This document shows positions 25,532 through 35,654 of a DNA stretch of 64,000 nucleotides, piece after piece. Source of the stretch: CAYVUB01 sp964454675 (GTDB lineage: Bacteria > Bacteroidota > Bacteroidia > Flavobacteriales > Flavobacteriaceae); the NCBI GenBank assembly GCA_964454675.1, contig CAYVUB010000004.1, forward strand, positions 74,931 through 138,930, in the 5' to 3' direction. The notes beneath the pieces are model-generated. The model ran no database searches and was not told the DNA's origin. It worked only from the letters and a program-made list of their open reading frames with translations. A program made the position numbers and the translations under genes. Each line of letters opens with the position of its first letter. Position 1 is the first letter of the stretch.

Positions 25532-26883
25532 TACGCTTTATCATCGCCTTTTACGGCATTCATAAAAGTTTTAAATATAATCTTTAAATCTAAGAAAAGA
25601 GACCAGTTTTCAATGTAAAAAATATCATATTTTACACGGCCTATGATGTCTTTGTCGGTTTCTACTTCACCTCTAAAACCGCTTATTTGAGCCAATCCGG
25701 TAATGCCGGGTTTTACAAAATGACGCACCATAAATTTATCTATGCGCTTTGCATACATATTGGTATGGCTTACCATGTGCGGCCTTGGCCCAACGACCGA
25801 CATATCGCCAAACAGGACGTTAAAAAACTGCGGCAGCTCATCAATACTGGTTTTACGAATAAACTTACCTATTCTGGTAACGCGCTGGTCGCCTCTTGTT
25901 GCCTGATACAAGTGCGCATCTTTATTGGGGGTCATTGAGCGGAATTTATAACAGTCAAATTCTTTGTAATTAAAACCGTTTCTTGATTGTTTAAAAAATA
26001 CCGGCCCGCGGGATTCGAGTTTAATTAAAATAGCAATAATAGGTGTGAGCCACGACAGAATAAAAATAATGACCATGCTTGAAAATAAAATATCAAACGC
26101 GCGTTTTACAACCAAATTTACAGAATTTTCAAGCGGAATGTTTCTTAATGAAAGAATTGGAATATAATCATAATACTCATATTTGAGCTTTTTAGAATAT
26201 ATTTCTTTATTGTCGGGAAGGAATTTGAGAATTTTCAGATTGTTATCGGCAAAATCAATTACCTGGTTAAGCTGGCTGTTTGACAGTTCTGATATTGAGC
26301 AGTAAATTTCGTCAACAGATTCGTTTTTAATAAAATCAAAGCACTCTATGAGGTTTAAATCTCTTTCTCTGAAGTTGAAGGTTTTTTTATGAATATATCC
26401 GTATTCGGGATTTTTGTTGAAAAACGTTTCAAGAGCCAAGGTCTTTTTATTGACACCCAGTATGACCGTATTTCTATAGTTACCACCGTAAGAAACCCTG
26501 TATTTTTGCAGTAAATAATACAATGCAAATTTAAAAATCATAATAGCGACAAACGATGCTAAAACATATTTAAAAATGGTAACCGGATACATCTGAAGCT
26601 TATAATGATAACCCGAATATGCAAAAATAACCAGCCCAAACAACACCATCTGCCTGAATACCAATGATAAAATAGCCACTTCGCGTGTGTATCTGTAAAC
26701 CTCATAAAAATTTGATGAAATTGATAAGACAACCCAGGCAATTGATATGGTTAAACTAAAAACAACCGGGTCTATATCTCTGAAGAAAAAAAGCACAGCA
26801 AAGCCGTTTATGATACTTAAATCAATTAAGTATGATAAGGGTCTTAAGTAAATGGAATATCTGCCTTGTTTTACTGCGTTCAC
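25528..26883 (-). CDS. Undecaprenyl-phosphate sugar phosphotransferase, WcaJ/PglC-type
   Basis: Starts repeat-unit synthesis by moving a sugar 1-phosphate from an NDP-sugar to undecaprenyl phosphate. The 451-residue protein has four N-terminal membrane helices, a Rossmann-like middle domain, a further helix, and the C-terminal catalytic domain: KRAFDILFSSMVII, KLESRGPVFFKQSRNG, KFRSMTPNKD, RKTSIDELPQFFNVLFGDMSVVGPRP. The start is GTG (26881-26883), one base after the stop of the xylose synthase gene. The first sugar cannot be inferred. Confidence 0.93.
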   Translation of the reverse strand: MNAVKQGRYSIYLRPLSYLIDLSIINGFAVLFFFRDIDPVVFSLTISIAWVVLSISSNFYEVYRYTREVAILSLVFRQMVLFGLVIFAYSGYHYKLQMYPVTIFKYVLASFVAIMIFKFALYYLLQKYRVSYGGNYRNTVILGVNKKTLALETFFNKNPEYGYIHKKTFNFRERDLNLIECFDFIKNESVDEIYCSISELSNSQLNQVIDFADNNLKILKFLPDNKEIYSKKLKYEYYDYIPILSLRNIPLENSVNLVVKRAFDILFSSMVIIFILSWLTPIIAILIKLESRGPVFFKQSRNGFNYKEFDCYKFRSMTPNKDAHLYQATRGDQRVTRIGKFIRKTSIDELPQFFNVLFGDMSVVGPRPHMVSHTNMYAKRIDKFMVRHFVKPGITGLAQISGFRGEVETDKDIIGRVKYDIFYIENWSLFLDLKIIFKTFMNAVKGDDKAY

Positions 26884-26884
26884 T

Positions 26885-27871
26885 TTACTTTTTTATATGG
26901 TTTGTAAAATCTTTATGGTCTCGTTTATACAATTCTTCTTCCGAAAGATTTTTAAAATACTCAAATGTGATTGCCATGCCTTCGCTTCGTCCTACTTTTG
27001 GCTCCCAATTTAATACTTTTTTTGCTAAGCTAATATCCGGCTGCCGCTGCATCGGGTCATCAACCGGTAATTCTTTGTAAACAATTTTTTGACCGGTGCC
27101 TGTAAGTTTTATAATTTCTTCTGCAAAATCCTTAATGGTTATTTCATCGGGGTTTCCAATATTAACCGGATACGCATAATCACTAAACAACAGCCTGAAA
27201 ATACCTTCAATCTGGTCATCAACATAACAAAATGAGCGTGTTTGCATACCATCGCCAAAGATGGTCAAATCTTCACCTCTTAGTGCCTGCCCCATAAACG
27301 CCGGTATCACACGGCCGTCATTGAGTCTCATTCTCGGACCATACGTATTAAATATACGAACAATTCTGGTTTCTAAACCATGAAAACGATGATATGCCAT
27401 AGTTATCGATTCCTGAAACCGTTTTGCTTCATCATAAACACCTCTGGGACCAATGGTATTGACATTGCCATAATATTCTTCGCTTTGCGGATGTACCAAC
27501 GGGTCGCCATAAACTTCGGATGTGGATGCGATTAACAACCGGGCATTTTTTGCCATTGCCAGACCCAATAAATTATGCGTGCCCAAAGAGCCTACTTTAA
27601 GTGTTTGTATGGGGATTTTGAGATAATCTATAGGGCTTGCCGGTGATGCAAAATGCAGAATGTAATCCAATTTTCCCGGCACATGCACAAACGTGCTTAC
27701 ATCATGATGATAAAACTCAAAATTTTCTAAGGGAAACAAGTGTTCGATGTTTTTAATATCGCCCGTAATGAGATTGTCCATCCCAATGACATAAAAGCCT
27801 TCTTTGATAAAACGGTCGCAAAGGTGTGATCCTAAAAAGCCTGCGGCGCCTGTTATTAAAACTCGTTTCAA
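26885..27871 (-). CDS. UDP-glucuronate decarboxylase (UDP-xylose synthase)
   Basis: An extended SDR enzyme, 328 residues, converting UDP-glucuronate to UDP-xylose. It has the NAD motif GAAGFLGSHLCDR, the SDR active-site Ser in STSEVYGDP, and the Tyr-x-x-x-Lys of YDEAKR, plus the family-specific HFASPASPIDYL and NTYGPRMRLNDGRVIPAF. It lies 18 nt after ugd, which makes its substrate. The start is TTG (27869-27871); an in-frame TAA, shared with ugd's end, lies just upstream and no ATG precedes the glycine motif. Confidence 0.93.
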   Translation of the reverse strand: MKRVLITGAAGFLGSHLCDRFIKEGFYVIGMDNLITGDIKNIEHLFPLENFEFYHHDVSTFVHVPGKLDYILHFASPASPIDYLKIPIQTLKVGSLGTHNLLGLAMAKNARLLIASTSEVYGDPLVHPQSEEYYGNVNTIGPRGVYDEAKRFQESITMAYHRFHGLETRIVRIFNTYGPRMRLNDGRVIPAFMGQALRGEDLTIFGDGMQTRSFCYVDDQIEGIFRLLFSDYAYPVNIGNPDEITIKDFAEEIIKLTGTGQKIVYKELPVDDPMQRQPDISLAKKVLNWEPKVGRSEGMAITFEYFKNLSEEELYKRDHKDFTNHIKK

Positions 27872-27889
27872 GATTGTTTCGTTTAGTTG

Positions 27890-29293
27890 TTATTCGCCTT
27901 CGCCTATTCTGTAATACACAAAACCGATTGTTTTTAACTTGTTTTTATCAAGTATGGAACGCCCGTCAAAAACAAACGCCGGTTTTTGCATATTGTCATA
28001 GATTTTTTGCCAGTCGTAAGTTTTAAATTCATCCCATTCTGTTAATACCGCAATGGCGTGTGTGTCTTTGCAGGCTTCGTACGGATTGGAATAAGCTGTT
28101 AATCCTTTTTTATTTTCTTCGGAAGCGCGTGTGTTTAAGTAATCTAAATCACTATACATTTGCTGAGGCTGCACTTTTGGGTCATATACAGCAATTTTGG
28201 ATTGCTCGCTCAATAATTCGTCTGCCACATAAATAGCGGCAGATTCGCGTGTGTCATTGGTGTCTTTTTTGAATGCCCAGCCTAAAAACGCAATTTTTTT
28301 ACCGGAAACCGTATTGAATAACGTGCTTATGATATTATGCGCAAAACGGCGTTTTTGGTGGTCGTTCATGATAATTACCTGTTCCCAGTAATCGGCAACT
28401 TCATTAAGTCCGTAGGATTTTGCAATATACACCAGATTGAGAATGTCTTTTTGAAAACATGAGCCGCCAAAACCAACAGATGATTTTAAGAATTTTGATC
28501 CTATACGGCTGTCCATACCAATTGCTTTTGCTACCTCATCGACATTAGCTCCTGTTTTTTCGCAAAGCTCGGACAATGCGTTGATGGATGATACTCTTTG
28601 TGCTAAAAAGGCATTGGCGGTAAGTTTTGAAAGCTCCGAAGACCACACATTGGTGGTCAGGATTCGTTCTGCCGGAACCCAATTGGCATAGATGTCTGCA
28701 AGCGCCCGGATTGCCTGTTGTCCTTCGGGTGTGGTTTCGCCACCTATAAGTACTCTGTCGGGATTAAGCAAATCGGTAACGGCGGTGCCTTCTGCCAAAA
28801 ACTCGGGGTTTGAAAGTATCCGGAATTTTATGTTGTCGTTATTGCCTGTGTTGTCTAATATATCTTTAATTGCTGATGCTGTGCGTACGGGTAATGTCGA
28901 TTTTTCAACTACAATTTTATCACTTGTGGCAACATTAGCTATTTGACGGGCGCAAAGTTCTATATACTTCAAATCGGCTGCCATACCTTTTCCTTTTCCG
29001 TAGGTTTTGGTAGGTGTATTGACCGATATGAAAATCATTTGGGCTTCGTCAATGGCTTTATCAACCTCTGTTGAGAAAAAGAGGTTTCGGCCTCTGGCTT
29101 CGGCAACTATCCGGTCAAGTCCCGGTTCATACACCGGAAGTTTGCTCAAATCTTTATCGTTCCACGCTGCAATGCGGGCTTCGTTGACATCTACAACGGT
29201 TACTGTGATGTGCGGACATTTTTGGGCTATCACTGCCATGGTCGGGCCGCCCACATAACCGGCTCCTATACAGCATATTTTGTTTATGTTCAT
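27890..29293 (-). CDS. ugd: UDP-glucose 6-dehydrogenase
   Basis: Oxidises UDP-glucose to UDP-glucuronate with two NAD. At 467 residues, with ICCIGAGYVGGPTMAVIA, EPGLD, SVNTPTKTYGKGKG, the catalytic cysteine in SVGFGGSCFQKDILNLVY and the C-terminal FLGWAFKKDTNDTRESAA, it resembles the animal/plant-like branch of the family rather than the shorter bacterial type. ATG start; TATTTTTG at 29322-29315 gives a -7 promoter box. It feeds the adjacent UDP-xylose synthase. Confidence 0.95.
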   Translation of the reverse strand: MNINKICCIGAGYVGGPTMAVIAQKCPHITVTVVDVNEARIAAWNDKDLSKLPVYEPGLDRIVAEARGRNLFFSTEVDKAIDEAQMIFISVNTPTKTYGKGKGMAADLKYIELCARQIANVATSDKIVVEKSTLPVRTASAIKDILDNTGNNDNIKFRILSNPEFLAEGTAVTDLLNPDRVLIGGETTPEGQQAIRALADIYANWVPAERILTTNVWSSELSKLTANAFLAQRVSSINALSELCEKTGANVDEVAKAIGMDSRIGSKFLKSSVGFGGSCFQKDILNLVYIAKSYGLNEVADYWEQVIIMNDHQKRRFAHNIISTLFNTVSGKKIAFLGWAFKKDTNDTRESAAIYVADELLSEQSKIAVYDPKVQPQQMYSDLDYLNTRASEENKKGLTAYSNPYEACKDTHAIAVLTEWDEFKTYDWQKIYDNMQKPAFVFDGRSILDKNKLKTIGFVYYRIGEGE

Positions 29294-29404
29294 TTACTAT
29301 TGAAATTATGATAACAAAAATAGGAAAGTAAATAGGATTATGGAAAGTATTTAGATAACTGTTGTTAAAACCCGGGTGTATTTTATTCTGTTATACTTTG
29401 AAGT

Positions 29405-30517
29405 TTACAGTTTTGTAATAAATTCTGAATATTTTTGGTTTACAAAAGTTTCTATTTCTGATTCAAATCGTTCTTTTGAAAATTTGAGTGCATTTTCTCT
29501 TATAACATCTGCATCAAATTTTAGTTTTTCAAAATATTTTACAGCTTCAATAATAGATTCCGGGGTTTGTTGATTAAACAGTAAACCGGTTTTTTTATCA
29601 ATAACCGTTTCTTTCAAGCCGCCTTTATTGAAACCTATAACCGGAGTGCCGCATGACTGTGCTTCAACAGGTATGATTCCAAAATCTTCTTCGGCCGCAA
29701 AAATGAATGCTTTAGCATTTTGTAAATATTCTTTTAATTGATTTTCATCCAAAAAGCCTTTTAATTCAATATTCTTTTTGGCTATTTTTTTTATGTTTTT
29801 ATATTCCGGGCCATCACCTGCCACAATCAATTTTTTATTGGGCATAGTATTAAATGCTCTGACTATTACTTCAATTTTTTTATACGGTACCATTCTTGAT
29901 GCCGTAAAATAGTAATCGTCTTTTTCTTTTTGAATGGTATAGTTAAGGACATTTACCGGAGGGTAAATAACATGAGAATCTCTGTTATAATTTTTTTTGA
30001 TTCTGTTTTTTATATATACGGAATTGGCTATAAAATAATCGACCCTGTTTGATGCTGCGGCATCCCAAATTCTCATTTTACTAAGCACATACTGCGCATA
30101 CATTTTTTTTAACCCGCTATAATTGGTTTCTCTTAAGTATTGATGATACAAATCCCATGCATAGCGCATAGGAGAGTGACAATAACAGATATGTAACTGG
30201 TTTTGATGGGTCAATACTCCTTTTGCAACAGAAGCTGAAGAGCTCAAAACCAAGTCATACTCCTCAAGGTTAAACTGTTCAATAGCATACGGAAATAGTT
30301 GTAAAAATTTCCTGTGATTGGATTTTGCAGTTGGTAAATTTTGTATAAAACTGGTAGTGACCTGCTTTCCGTTTAAAATAAATGCCCTGTCTTTTTCATT
30401 TAGAAAATCAACTAATCCAAAATGATCCAAATCATCCCAAATAGAGTTAAATGAATGGACTACTTTTTCTGCACCGCCATTTACATAGTACCAATCATGT
30501 ATTAGAGCCTTTTTCAT
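29405..30517 (-). CDS. Glycosyltransferase family 4
   Basis: A 370-residue GT-B transferase. The C-terminal GT4 signature is clear: FTASRMVPYKKIEVIVRAF, LIVAGDGPEY and the donor-binding EEDFGIIPVEAQSCGTPVIGFNKGG. The N-terminal AWDLYHQYLRE and CHSPMRYAWD resemble the WbaZ/mannosyltransferase-like group. Its 5' end overlaps the polymerase gene by 23 nt. The 111-nt gap to ugd holds only a promoter-like box. Confidence 0.9.
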   Translation of the reverse strand: MKKALIHDWYYVNGGAEKVVHSFNSIWDDLDHFGLVDFLNEKDRAFILNGKQVTTSFIQNLPTAKSNHRKFLQLFPYAIEQFNLEEYDLVLSSSASVAKGVLTHQNQLHICYCHSPMRYAWDLYHQYLRETNYSGLKKMYAQYVLSKMRIWDAAASNRVDYFIANSVYIKNRIKKNYNRDSHVIYPPVNVLNYTIQKEKDDYYFTASRMVPYKKIEVIVRAFNTMPNKKLIVAGDGPEYKNIKKIAKKNIELKGFLDENQLKEYLQNAKAFIFAAEEDFGIIPVEAQSCGTPVIGFNKGGLKETVIDKKTGLLFNQQTPESIIEAVKYFEKLKFDADVIRENALKFSKERFESEIETFVNQKYSEFITKL

Positions 30518-31763
30518 AGGTAATAAGCTGTGATAATTGAAGAGCAGCCAAGATAAAACAGAACCCGAAAAACGGATATATTCCCGCTGCTCTAATATAA
30601 TTTATTACAAGCAAAAATACATTAATTATTAAGAAATAAATTAATATAGGATTATAAAGACTATTATATTCTGCTTTTTGAAACGTATATTTTTGAACCA
30701 TTCCGAATAAAAACATAAATGGTATCAATCCCCATCTGAAATCAATATAAAAATCTCCAAAAAAAGAAAGATAAACATATTGTCTGGGTGATGGGTTTGT
30801 GATTTCAATATTGTTAAAAAGCCCGGTTTTATTAATAAATTTAGGGATAGCCATAAATGTATATTTACCATAAGTTACCGGCAAATCTTTATAGCCTACA
30901 ATATGATTAAACTCAAATACACCGTGCGTGATGTATTGACCTGTATGCAATGCTGCCATTGCGTAAAATTTAGCTGTTTCGGGTGTATCGGGGTTGTCAA
31001 AAAATGTTTTGACATTATCTTTAGGGGCTAACAGGTCATTATACCGGCTTTCTAAAAGCTTTGTGTAAAAAAAATTGTTGTCTTGTGAAGGTTTGCTTTC
31101 TCTGTTTATTAAAATCATCATTGATAAGGTCATCAAAATGACAAACCCCAAAATGACCCATATTACTTTTTTTAAGTTTATTTTCTTTCTTTGATACATC
31201 ACCAAAGTAAACAGGATAATTATAAACAATTCAAAAAATGGTTTTCTGGTTCCTTTTAACAGGGCTTCAACAAGAGGAAATAACAAGACGGCATAAGATG
31301 CAAAAACAAGACTGTGTTTCTGTTTAATTTTTGAGCTTAGTATTAAAACGAAAGGGAAAAAGTATATGCTCTTTGTGATTGACGCCAATAAAAAAAGGAT
31401 ACTGCTGTTGCCGTAATTATTATCATTAATTACTCTGTTGTTTTTTGATGCTATATTAAATGACAGTTCTCTGATATAAAACAAATCAATCCATCTTATT
31501 ATGTAACTTATAAGTATTATGATTAATAAAACGGTTAGAATTTTTGATAAATCAATACGCTGTTTTGAGTTCTGCTTATTCTTAAAATTGAAGGCTATAA
31601 ATCCTGATATTACTGCTAAATAACCTGAAACTATATAAAAAATGGTTTCGGCTTTTACAGGTTCAACATTTTTTAACGGAAGCACAACAAATGTTATGCT
31701 CCATAAAAAAACACCTAAAAAGAGACTGCCAAAAAACACCCAATAGTTTTTTATATAGCTCAT
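30495..31763 (-). CDS. Oligosaccharide repeat-unit polymerase, Wzy-like (copy 1)
   Basis: A 422-residue inner-membrane protein with about 11 helices and one large periplasmic region (about residues 225-330). Lacking a signature motif, such proteins are known by topology and place; this one has the OligoWzy pattern HTGQYITHGVFEFNHIVGY...YGKYTF...FFGDFYIDFRWGLIPF, and it is recognisably related to the protein at 37947-39269. It lies between a capsule-type transferase (7 nt upstream) and a GT4 (overlap). Confidence 0.75.
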   Translation of the reverse strand: MSYIKNYWVFFGSLFLGVFLWSITFVVLPLKNVEPVKAETIFYIVSGYLAVISGFIAFNFKNKQNSKQRIDLSKILTVLLIIILISYIIRWIDLFYIRELSFNIASKNNRVINDNNYGNSSILFLLASITKSIYFFPFVLILSSKIKQKHSLVFASYAVLLFPLVEALLKGTRKPFFELFIIILFTLVMYQRKKINLKKVIWVILGFVILMTLSMMILINRESKPSQDNNFFYTKLLESRYNDLLAPKDNVKTFFDNPDTPETAKFYAMAALHTGQYITHGVFEFNHIVGYKDLPVTYGKYTFMAIPKFINKTGLFNNIEITNPSPRQYVYLSFFGDFYIDFRWGLIPFMFLFGMVQKYTFQKAEYNSLYNPILIYFLIINVFLLVINYIRAAGIYPFFGFCFILAALQLSQLITYEKGSNT

Positions 31764-31770
31764 GCAATCA

Positions 31771-33108
31771 TTATTTTAAGCTCTCTTGAGTGTTCTGTTT
31801 TGATTTAAGTATTAATCTCATAGCTAAGACAATATCATTAATATTTTGTGTGTCAACACAATTATCATCGCTAAACGGGTCTGAAATAATCCCTTTATAG
31901 CTTGTGCCATTCAATGTGTTTATAAAATTAATCTTTTCTTCATCATTAAGTTTATAAAAGGTCTTATCCTTTACAGAGTTTATTGCCGGTATGAGTTCTT
32001 CATTTATATCTTTAACGTACTTACAATTTAAAGCTGTGTTATTAATAGTATTAACTAAGGTTATTACCGGTTTATTGTTTAAAATACATTCAATGGCAAC
32101 TGTACCTGTTACAGTAATTACCATATCAATATCTTTAATCACGTCATCCATTTTGGTTGTATGATGCAGTGGAATTATATTTTTGGCGGTTTGGATTTGC
32201 TTTATCAGATTTTTAGTTAATTCATATTTTGATTTTGGGTTTGGTTTTACGTATAACACGGCGTCTTCCGGGAGTGTTTTTGCGATAGTTTTAACAAGCT
32301 CTAATTGATTTCTGTATTTTCTGCCCCACACATCAATATTGGCTTCGGGCTGCATTTGCAACGGATATAATATTTTAAATTTTGCGGACTTGTCTATGCT
32401 CTTTACTGCCAATTTATCCCATAAATCGATATTCTTCTTTTTTTGTTGTTCCAATTGAAATTTAACCAAAGGATTGGGTGTGTTATATTTTTCTCCTTTA
32501 ATAAAACTTATAATCTTTTTAATCTGGTCTTTAACTTTTTTGGATTTAGTCACAGGCGACGGTTTCATATAATCAGGAAGTGCTTTTCTGGTAATTATCT
32601 GATCGATGGTTTTTTTTGCCTGAGCAGTGCTTAAAATTTCACCACTGCCTTGATATGGTTCTAAGGTATTATACTTATAAAATGAAAACCGGCCTATAGG
32701 GTACCTGCAAGATGAAGGATTTAAGTACAGTATTCCTTGCTGTTGACAGTTATTAATCGTTAAGAGCTCATGAAAAGCCGTAGATTCTCCAAAAACAAAA
32801 TCGGGTTTAATGCTTATTAATATCTTTTTAATTTCATCATTATAGTAATAAAAATAAGCCGTGCCTTTTTTTTTGAAATGATTCAGCTGCCGGTCGCTTA
32901 AAATAACTTTTTTTATTTCCTCGTTTTCAGAATGCTTATAATTGCGGTTTTTAGGGTAATTTATTATATGTGTTTTAAAATCCCCCCGAGGAGTAAATTC
33001 CTTATTTTGAACAATCCAATGTATGCTATGACCTTCCTTGACCAAGATACTTGCAATAGATTCAAAAAAATAGGTTTTATGTCTGTTTTCAATAAATAAT
33101 AATGTCAT
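31771..33108 (-). CDS. Capsule-biosynthesis-like glycosyltransferase
   Basis: A 445-residue soluble GT-B-like protein. The C-terminal stretch DMVITVTGTVAIECILNNKPVITL matches the capsule polysaccharide/CDP-glycerol-type transferases (KpsS-like group), and VLYVKPNPKSKYEL is the usual preceding strand. Members of this group can use CMP-activated sugars, so a transfer of pseudaminic acid is possible; this is inference. TATCTTTG at 33188-33181 is a -7 promoter box 73 nt before the ATG, with a TTTG 24 nt further up, so the gene may head its own transcript. The 139-nt gap upstream has no other feature. Confidence 0.7.
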   Translation of the reverse strand: MTLLFIENRHKTYFFESIASILVKEGHSIHWIVQNKEFTPRGDFKTHIINYPKNRNYKHSENEEIKKVILSDRQLNHFKKKGTAYFYYYNDEIKKILISIKPDFVFGESTAFHELLTINNCQQQGILYLNPSSCRYPIGRFSFYKYNTLEPYQGSGEILSTAQAKKTIDQIITRKALPDYMKPSPVTKSKKVKDQIKKIISFIKGEKYNTPNPLVKFQLEQQKKKNIDLWDKLAVKSIDKSAKFKILYPLQMQPEANIDVWGRKYRNQLELVKTIAKTLPEDAVLYVKPNPKSKYELTKNLIKQIQTAKNIIPLHHTTKMDDVIKDIDMVITVTGTVAIECILNNKPVITLVNTINNTALNCKYVKDINEELIPAINSVKDKTFYKLNDEEKINFINTLNGTSYKGIISDPFSDDNCVDTQNINDIVLAMRLILKSKQNTQESLK

Positions 33109-33247
33109 TTAAAAGCTGTCAATTATGATAAAAAGAATATAACCTTATAGGGTTTGTCAACTTATGAATAATCCTTGCGGCAAAGATACTATTTAATACT
33201 GTTTATTTAACACAAACTGTTTAAGCGGTTAAAATACGGGGCACAAT

Positions 33248-34513
33248 TTACAAGAAAATAAAATAATAACAAGTAGTTAAAGCATACGAAGTGCTCAAAA
33301 CAAAAACAGCTTTCTTAAACTGTATATTTTTTTTGTTGAGACTATAATACTGTATCAGGCAAGCTATAAAAATGATACTATAGTGAATAAACACCATTAA
33401 TTGTAATGTGAGTTTGTTTTTAAACAAAAACATCAATCCTGTACCAAGCAGGATTAATGCAAAAAACCTGACATTATTAGTTTTTGCCAAGTTTTCCCTG
33501 TCTATGATGTTGGAATTTAACGCTGTGGCTATCCACATAACCATCTGGGCCGACAATAAGAAATAAACAGGTTTATACGCCTCATAAGTGGTTTTAAAAA
33601 AGCCTGATAAACCTGTCATTACATGTGGTGAAACACTAAAAATTATCAGGGCTGCCGTTATGATAAACACAAAAAACAGGCTGTAATACTTATCCAATAT
33701 TTCGGGATTTACAGTATATATTTTTTTAAAGAAAATAATGTTAACCATTTGATAAACCATTACAACTATAGCCGCCAGCCTGAAATAAAACCCGTAAACA
33801 GCCACCTCGTCATAACCAAAAAAATACTCTGCCAATATGCGCCCCGATGAGGTTATTAAGAAAATCAGGAACGTAGCTATCATGATATTAAAGCTATAAT
33901 TCAATATCGTTTTATAGTTTTTAACGATATGTGCTTTACTGCATGTTATGTAGTCATAAATTCCTTTAACGGCATAAAGACAGGCATATATTAAAATGAT
34001 TGTGTTTATAGCTGCTAAGTTTATTGGCAGCAGTGTTAATTGCCGTAATACAATTAGCAACAGCAATACTATGTAAACCCCCGAATCTAAAAATATGGCC
34101 ATGGTTGGCTTTTCATGGCTTTTTAACCGGATGGAATACAATTCTTGGCTGGCTATGATGTATGCAACATTAAAAGCCAGATACAGCTCTATACTAAAGT
34201 TAAAAACAAGATATGCCAGCTGATTGATTACAAACAGCAGCAGCAGCCAAAGCGGGTGCAGCTTAAACCCGTTTAAAATACTGTTGTTATTTAGCTTGAG
34301 AACAAAGTAAGGATAGCCGCTCGGGACACCAATATTGATAAGGGCATTTAACACAAACCCCAAACCTGCCAAAGCATACTCAAGAACACCATAATCATTG
34401 GTGCTTAAAACATCTGCCAGAAGAAGCGGCACAAAATAAACAGCGCCTTTGGTAAAGACAAAGCTGAGACCAAATAAAAAATAGCGTTGAATTAATGAAA
34501 TTATATGTTTCAA
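33248..34513 (-). CDS. O-unit flippase, Wzx-like
   Basis: A 421-residue protein with about 12 membrane helices, beginning YFLFGLSFVFTKGAVYFVPLLLADVLSTNDYG, the MOP flippase opening (substrate helices then a NDYG-type loop). It should move undecaprenyl-linked repeat units to the periplasm for the polymerases nearby. The start is TTG (34511-34513): no ATG lies between it and an in-frame TAA upstream. It is unrelated in detail to the flippase at 1878-3338, apart from superfamily. Confidence 0.82.
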   Translation of the reverse strand: MKHIISLIQRYFLFGLSFVFTKGAVYFVPLLLADVLSTNDYGVLEYALAGLGFVLNALINIGVPSGYPYFVLKLNNNSILNGFKLHPLWLLLLFVINQLAYLVFNFSIELYLAFNVAYIIASQELYSIRLKSHEKPTMAIFLDSGVYIVLLLLIVLRQLTLLPINLAAINTIILIYACLYAVKGIYDYITCSKAHIVKNYKTILNYSFNIMIATFLIFLITSSGRILAEYFFGYDEVAVYGFYFRLAAIVVMVYQMVNIIFFKKIYTVNPEILDKYYSLFFVFIITAALIIFSVSPHVMTGLSGFFKTTYEAYKPVYFLLSAQMVMWIATALNSNIIDRENLAKTNNVRFFALILLGTGLMFLFKNKLTLQLMVFIHYSIIFIACLIQYYSLNKKNIQFKKAVFVLSTSYALTTCYYFIFL

Positions 34514-34547
34514 ATAGTAAAAATGAATCTGTTGGTAATACGTAAAA

Positions 34548-35594
34548 TTAATCCATTACCTCAACAATTACCCCTGTATTGTCATTTTTGAGGATTTCTA
34601 TTTGTGGATTGTCGTTGATAACTTTAAAATAACCAATGGTAAAAGGCCTTGACGCATTACCTTCATCAAAATGTGCAGTGTACTTACCTTTTGATTCTTT
34701 TTCGTTTATAATTAACCGTTCAATAAAACTATCATAACACCTGTTAATCCACACGGCTTTAAAGTCTTTTTCTTCGCCTGCAGCAGCATCCTGCATTGGC
34801 GACATACCGTCGGAAGAACCCATGCCAAATTTATCAATAACAATTTCGTCTATAATATGGTCTGTTCCTGTAATATACACACCGTGCCTGTCTGTAGATT
34901 TTATATATACCTTTTTTATTTGAACGTTTACCGGGTTATTCTTCCAACCATCTATTGCTAAAGCTGCGTGGTTGTGCTGATAATCAACATTTCCAGACCC
35001 AAAATCATCAATTTCCAAATACTTTATGGATATATTTTTACAACCATGATAAATATGACAACCTCTGGATCGTAGTTTTCTAAGGTTTTTTGTTTTGTCT
35101 GTTTTGATGTAAACAGTATCTATATTAATATTTAGAGCTTCTGTAATACCCAGTCTGTCATAAGTTATAACACGACCTTTTAAGGTGATATTTTCTGGCC
35201 CTATTTTTGACTCTGAATTATGGGTTATATGAATTATATCAAATTCGGCTTCGTCAAATTTTAGTGTCATATTTTTACGCGAATCCAATATCAAAGCTGT
35301 TCCATAATACCCTTTAGGGAAGAACATTTCTATTCCTTGCTGTTCACATAAGTTAAGTACCGTTGTTATTTTTGGTTCTTTTGTAAAAGGATGAATTGAA
35401 GCGTATGATGAATCTGGAAAAACGCCATACCGCCTTACATCTCCTACCGGAAAATCAGAGTTTAAAACATAATCCTTGTCATTAAACAGGACAGTTTCAG
35501 CTTTATTTGAATGAGCGTTTTTGGGTTTATTTTCAGCTTTATTACAAGATGTTGTTAATAATAATATAGCTGTTAAAAATGTTATTTTTTTCAT
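34548..35594 (-). CDS. Beta-helix lipoprotein, copy 1
   Basis: A 348-residue lipoprotein (signal with LLLTTSC, Cys17). The body reads as a right-handed parallel beta-helix of the pectate-lyase type: successive short strands such as ENITLKG, KNISIKYLEIDDFG, VQIKKVYIKSTDRHGVYITG, HIIDEIVIDKFG. It is a clear paralogue of the gene at 36914-37930, sharing GDVRRYG, SRGCHIYHG/SLGCSIYAG, DRHGVYITG, DAAA-EE and FDEG. Related folds cleave, epimerise or bind polysaccharides. No lyase active site can be named. ATG start. Confidence 0.7.
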   Translation of the reverse strand: MKKITFLTAILLLTTSCNKAENKPKNAHSNKAETVLFNDKDYVLNSDFPVGDVRRYGVFPDSSYASIHPFTKEPKITTVLNLCEQQGIEMFFPKGYYGTALILDSRKNMTLKFDEAEFDIIHITHNSESKIGPENITLKGRVITYDRLGITEALNINIDTVYIKTDKTKNLRKLRSRGCHIYHGCKNISIKYLEIDDFGSGNVDYQHNHAALAIDGWKNNPVNVQIKKVYIKSTDRHGVYITGTDHIIDEIVIDKFGMGSSDGMSPMQDAAAGEEKDFKAVWINRCYDSFIERLIINEKESKGKYTAHFDEGNASRPFTIGYFKVINDNPQIEILKNDNTGVIVEVMD

Positions 35595-35654
35595 AATTAT
35601 AGTAATTTGTGTAAATATACACTTTTGGTATTCAATTAAAATATTCTTTTGAAC

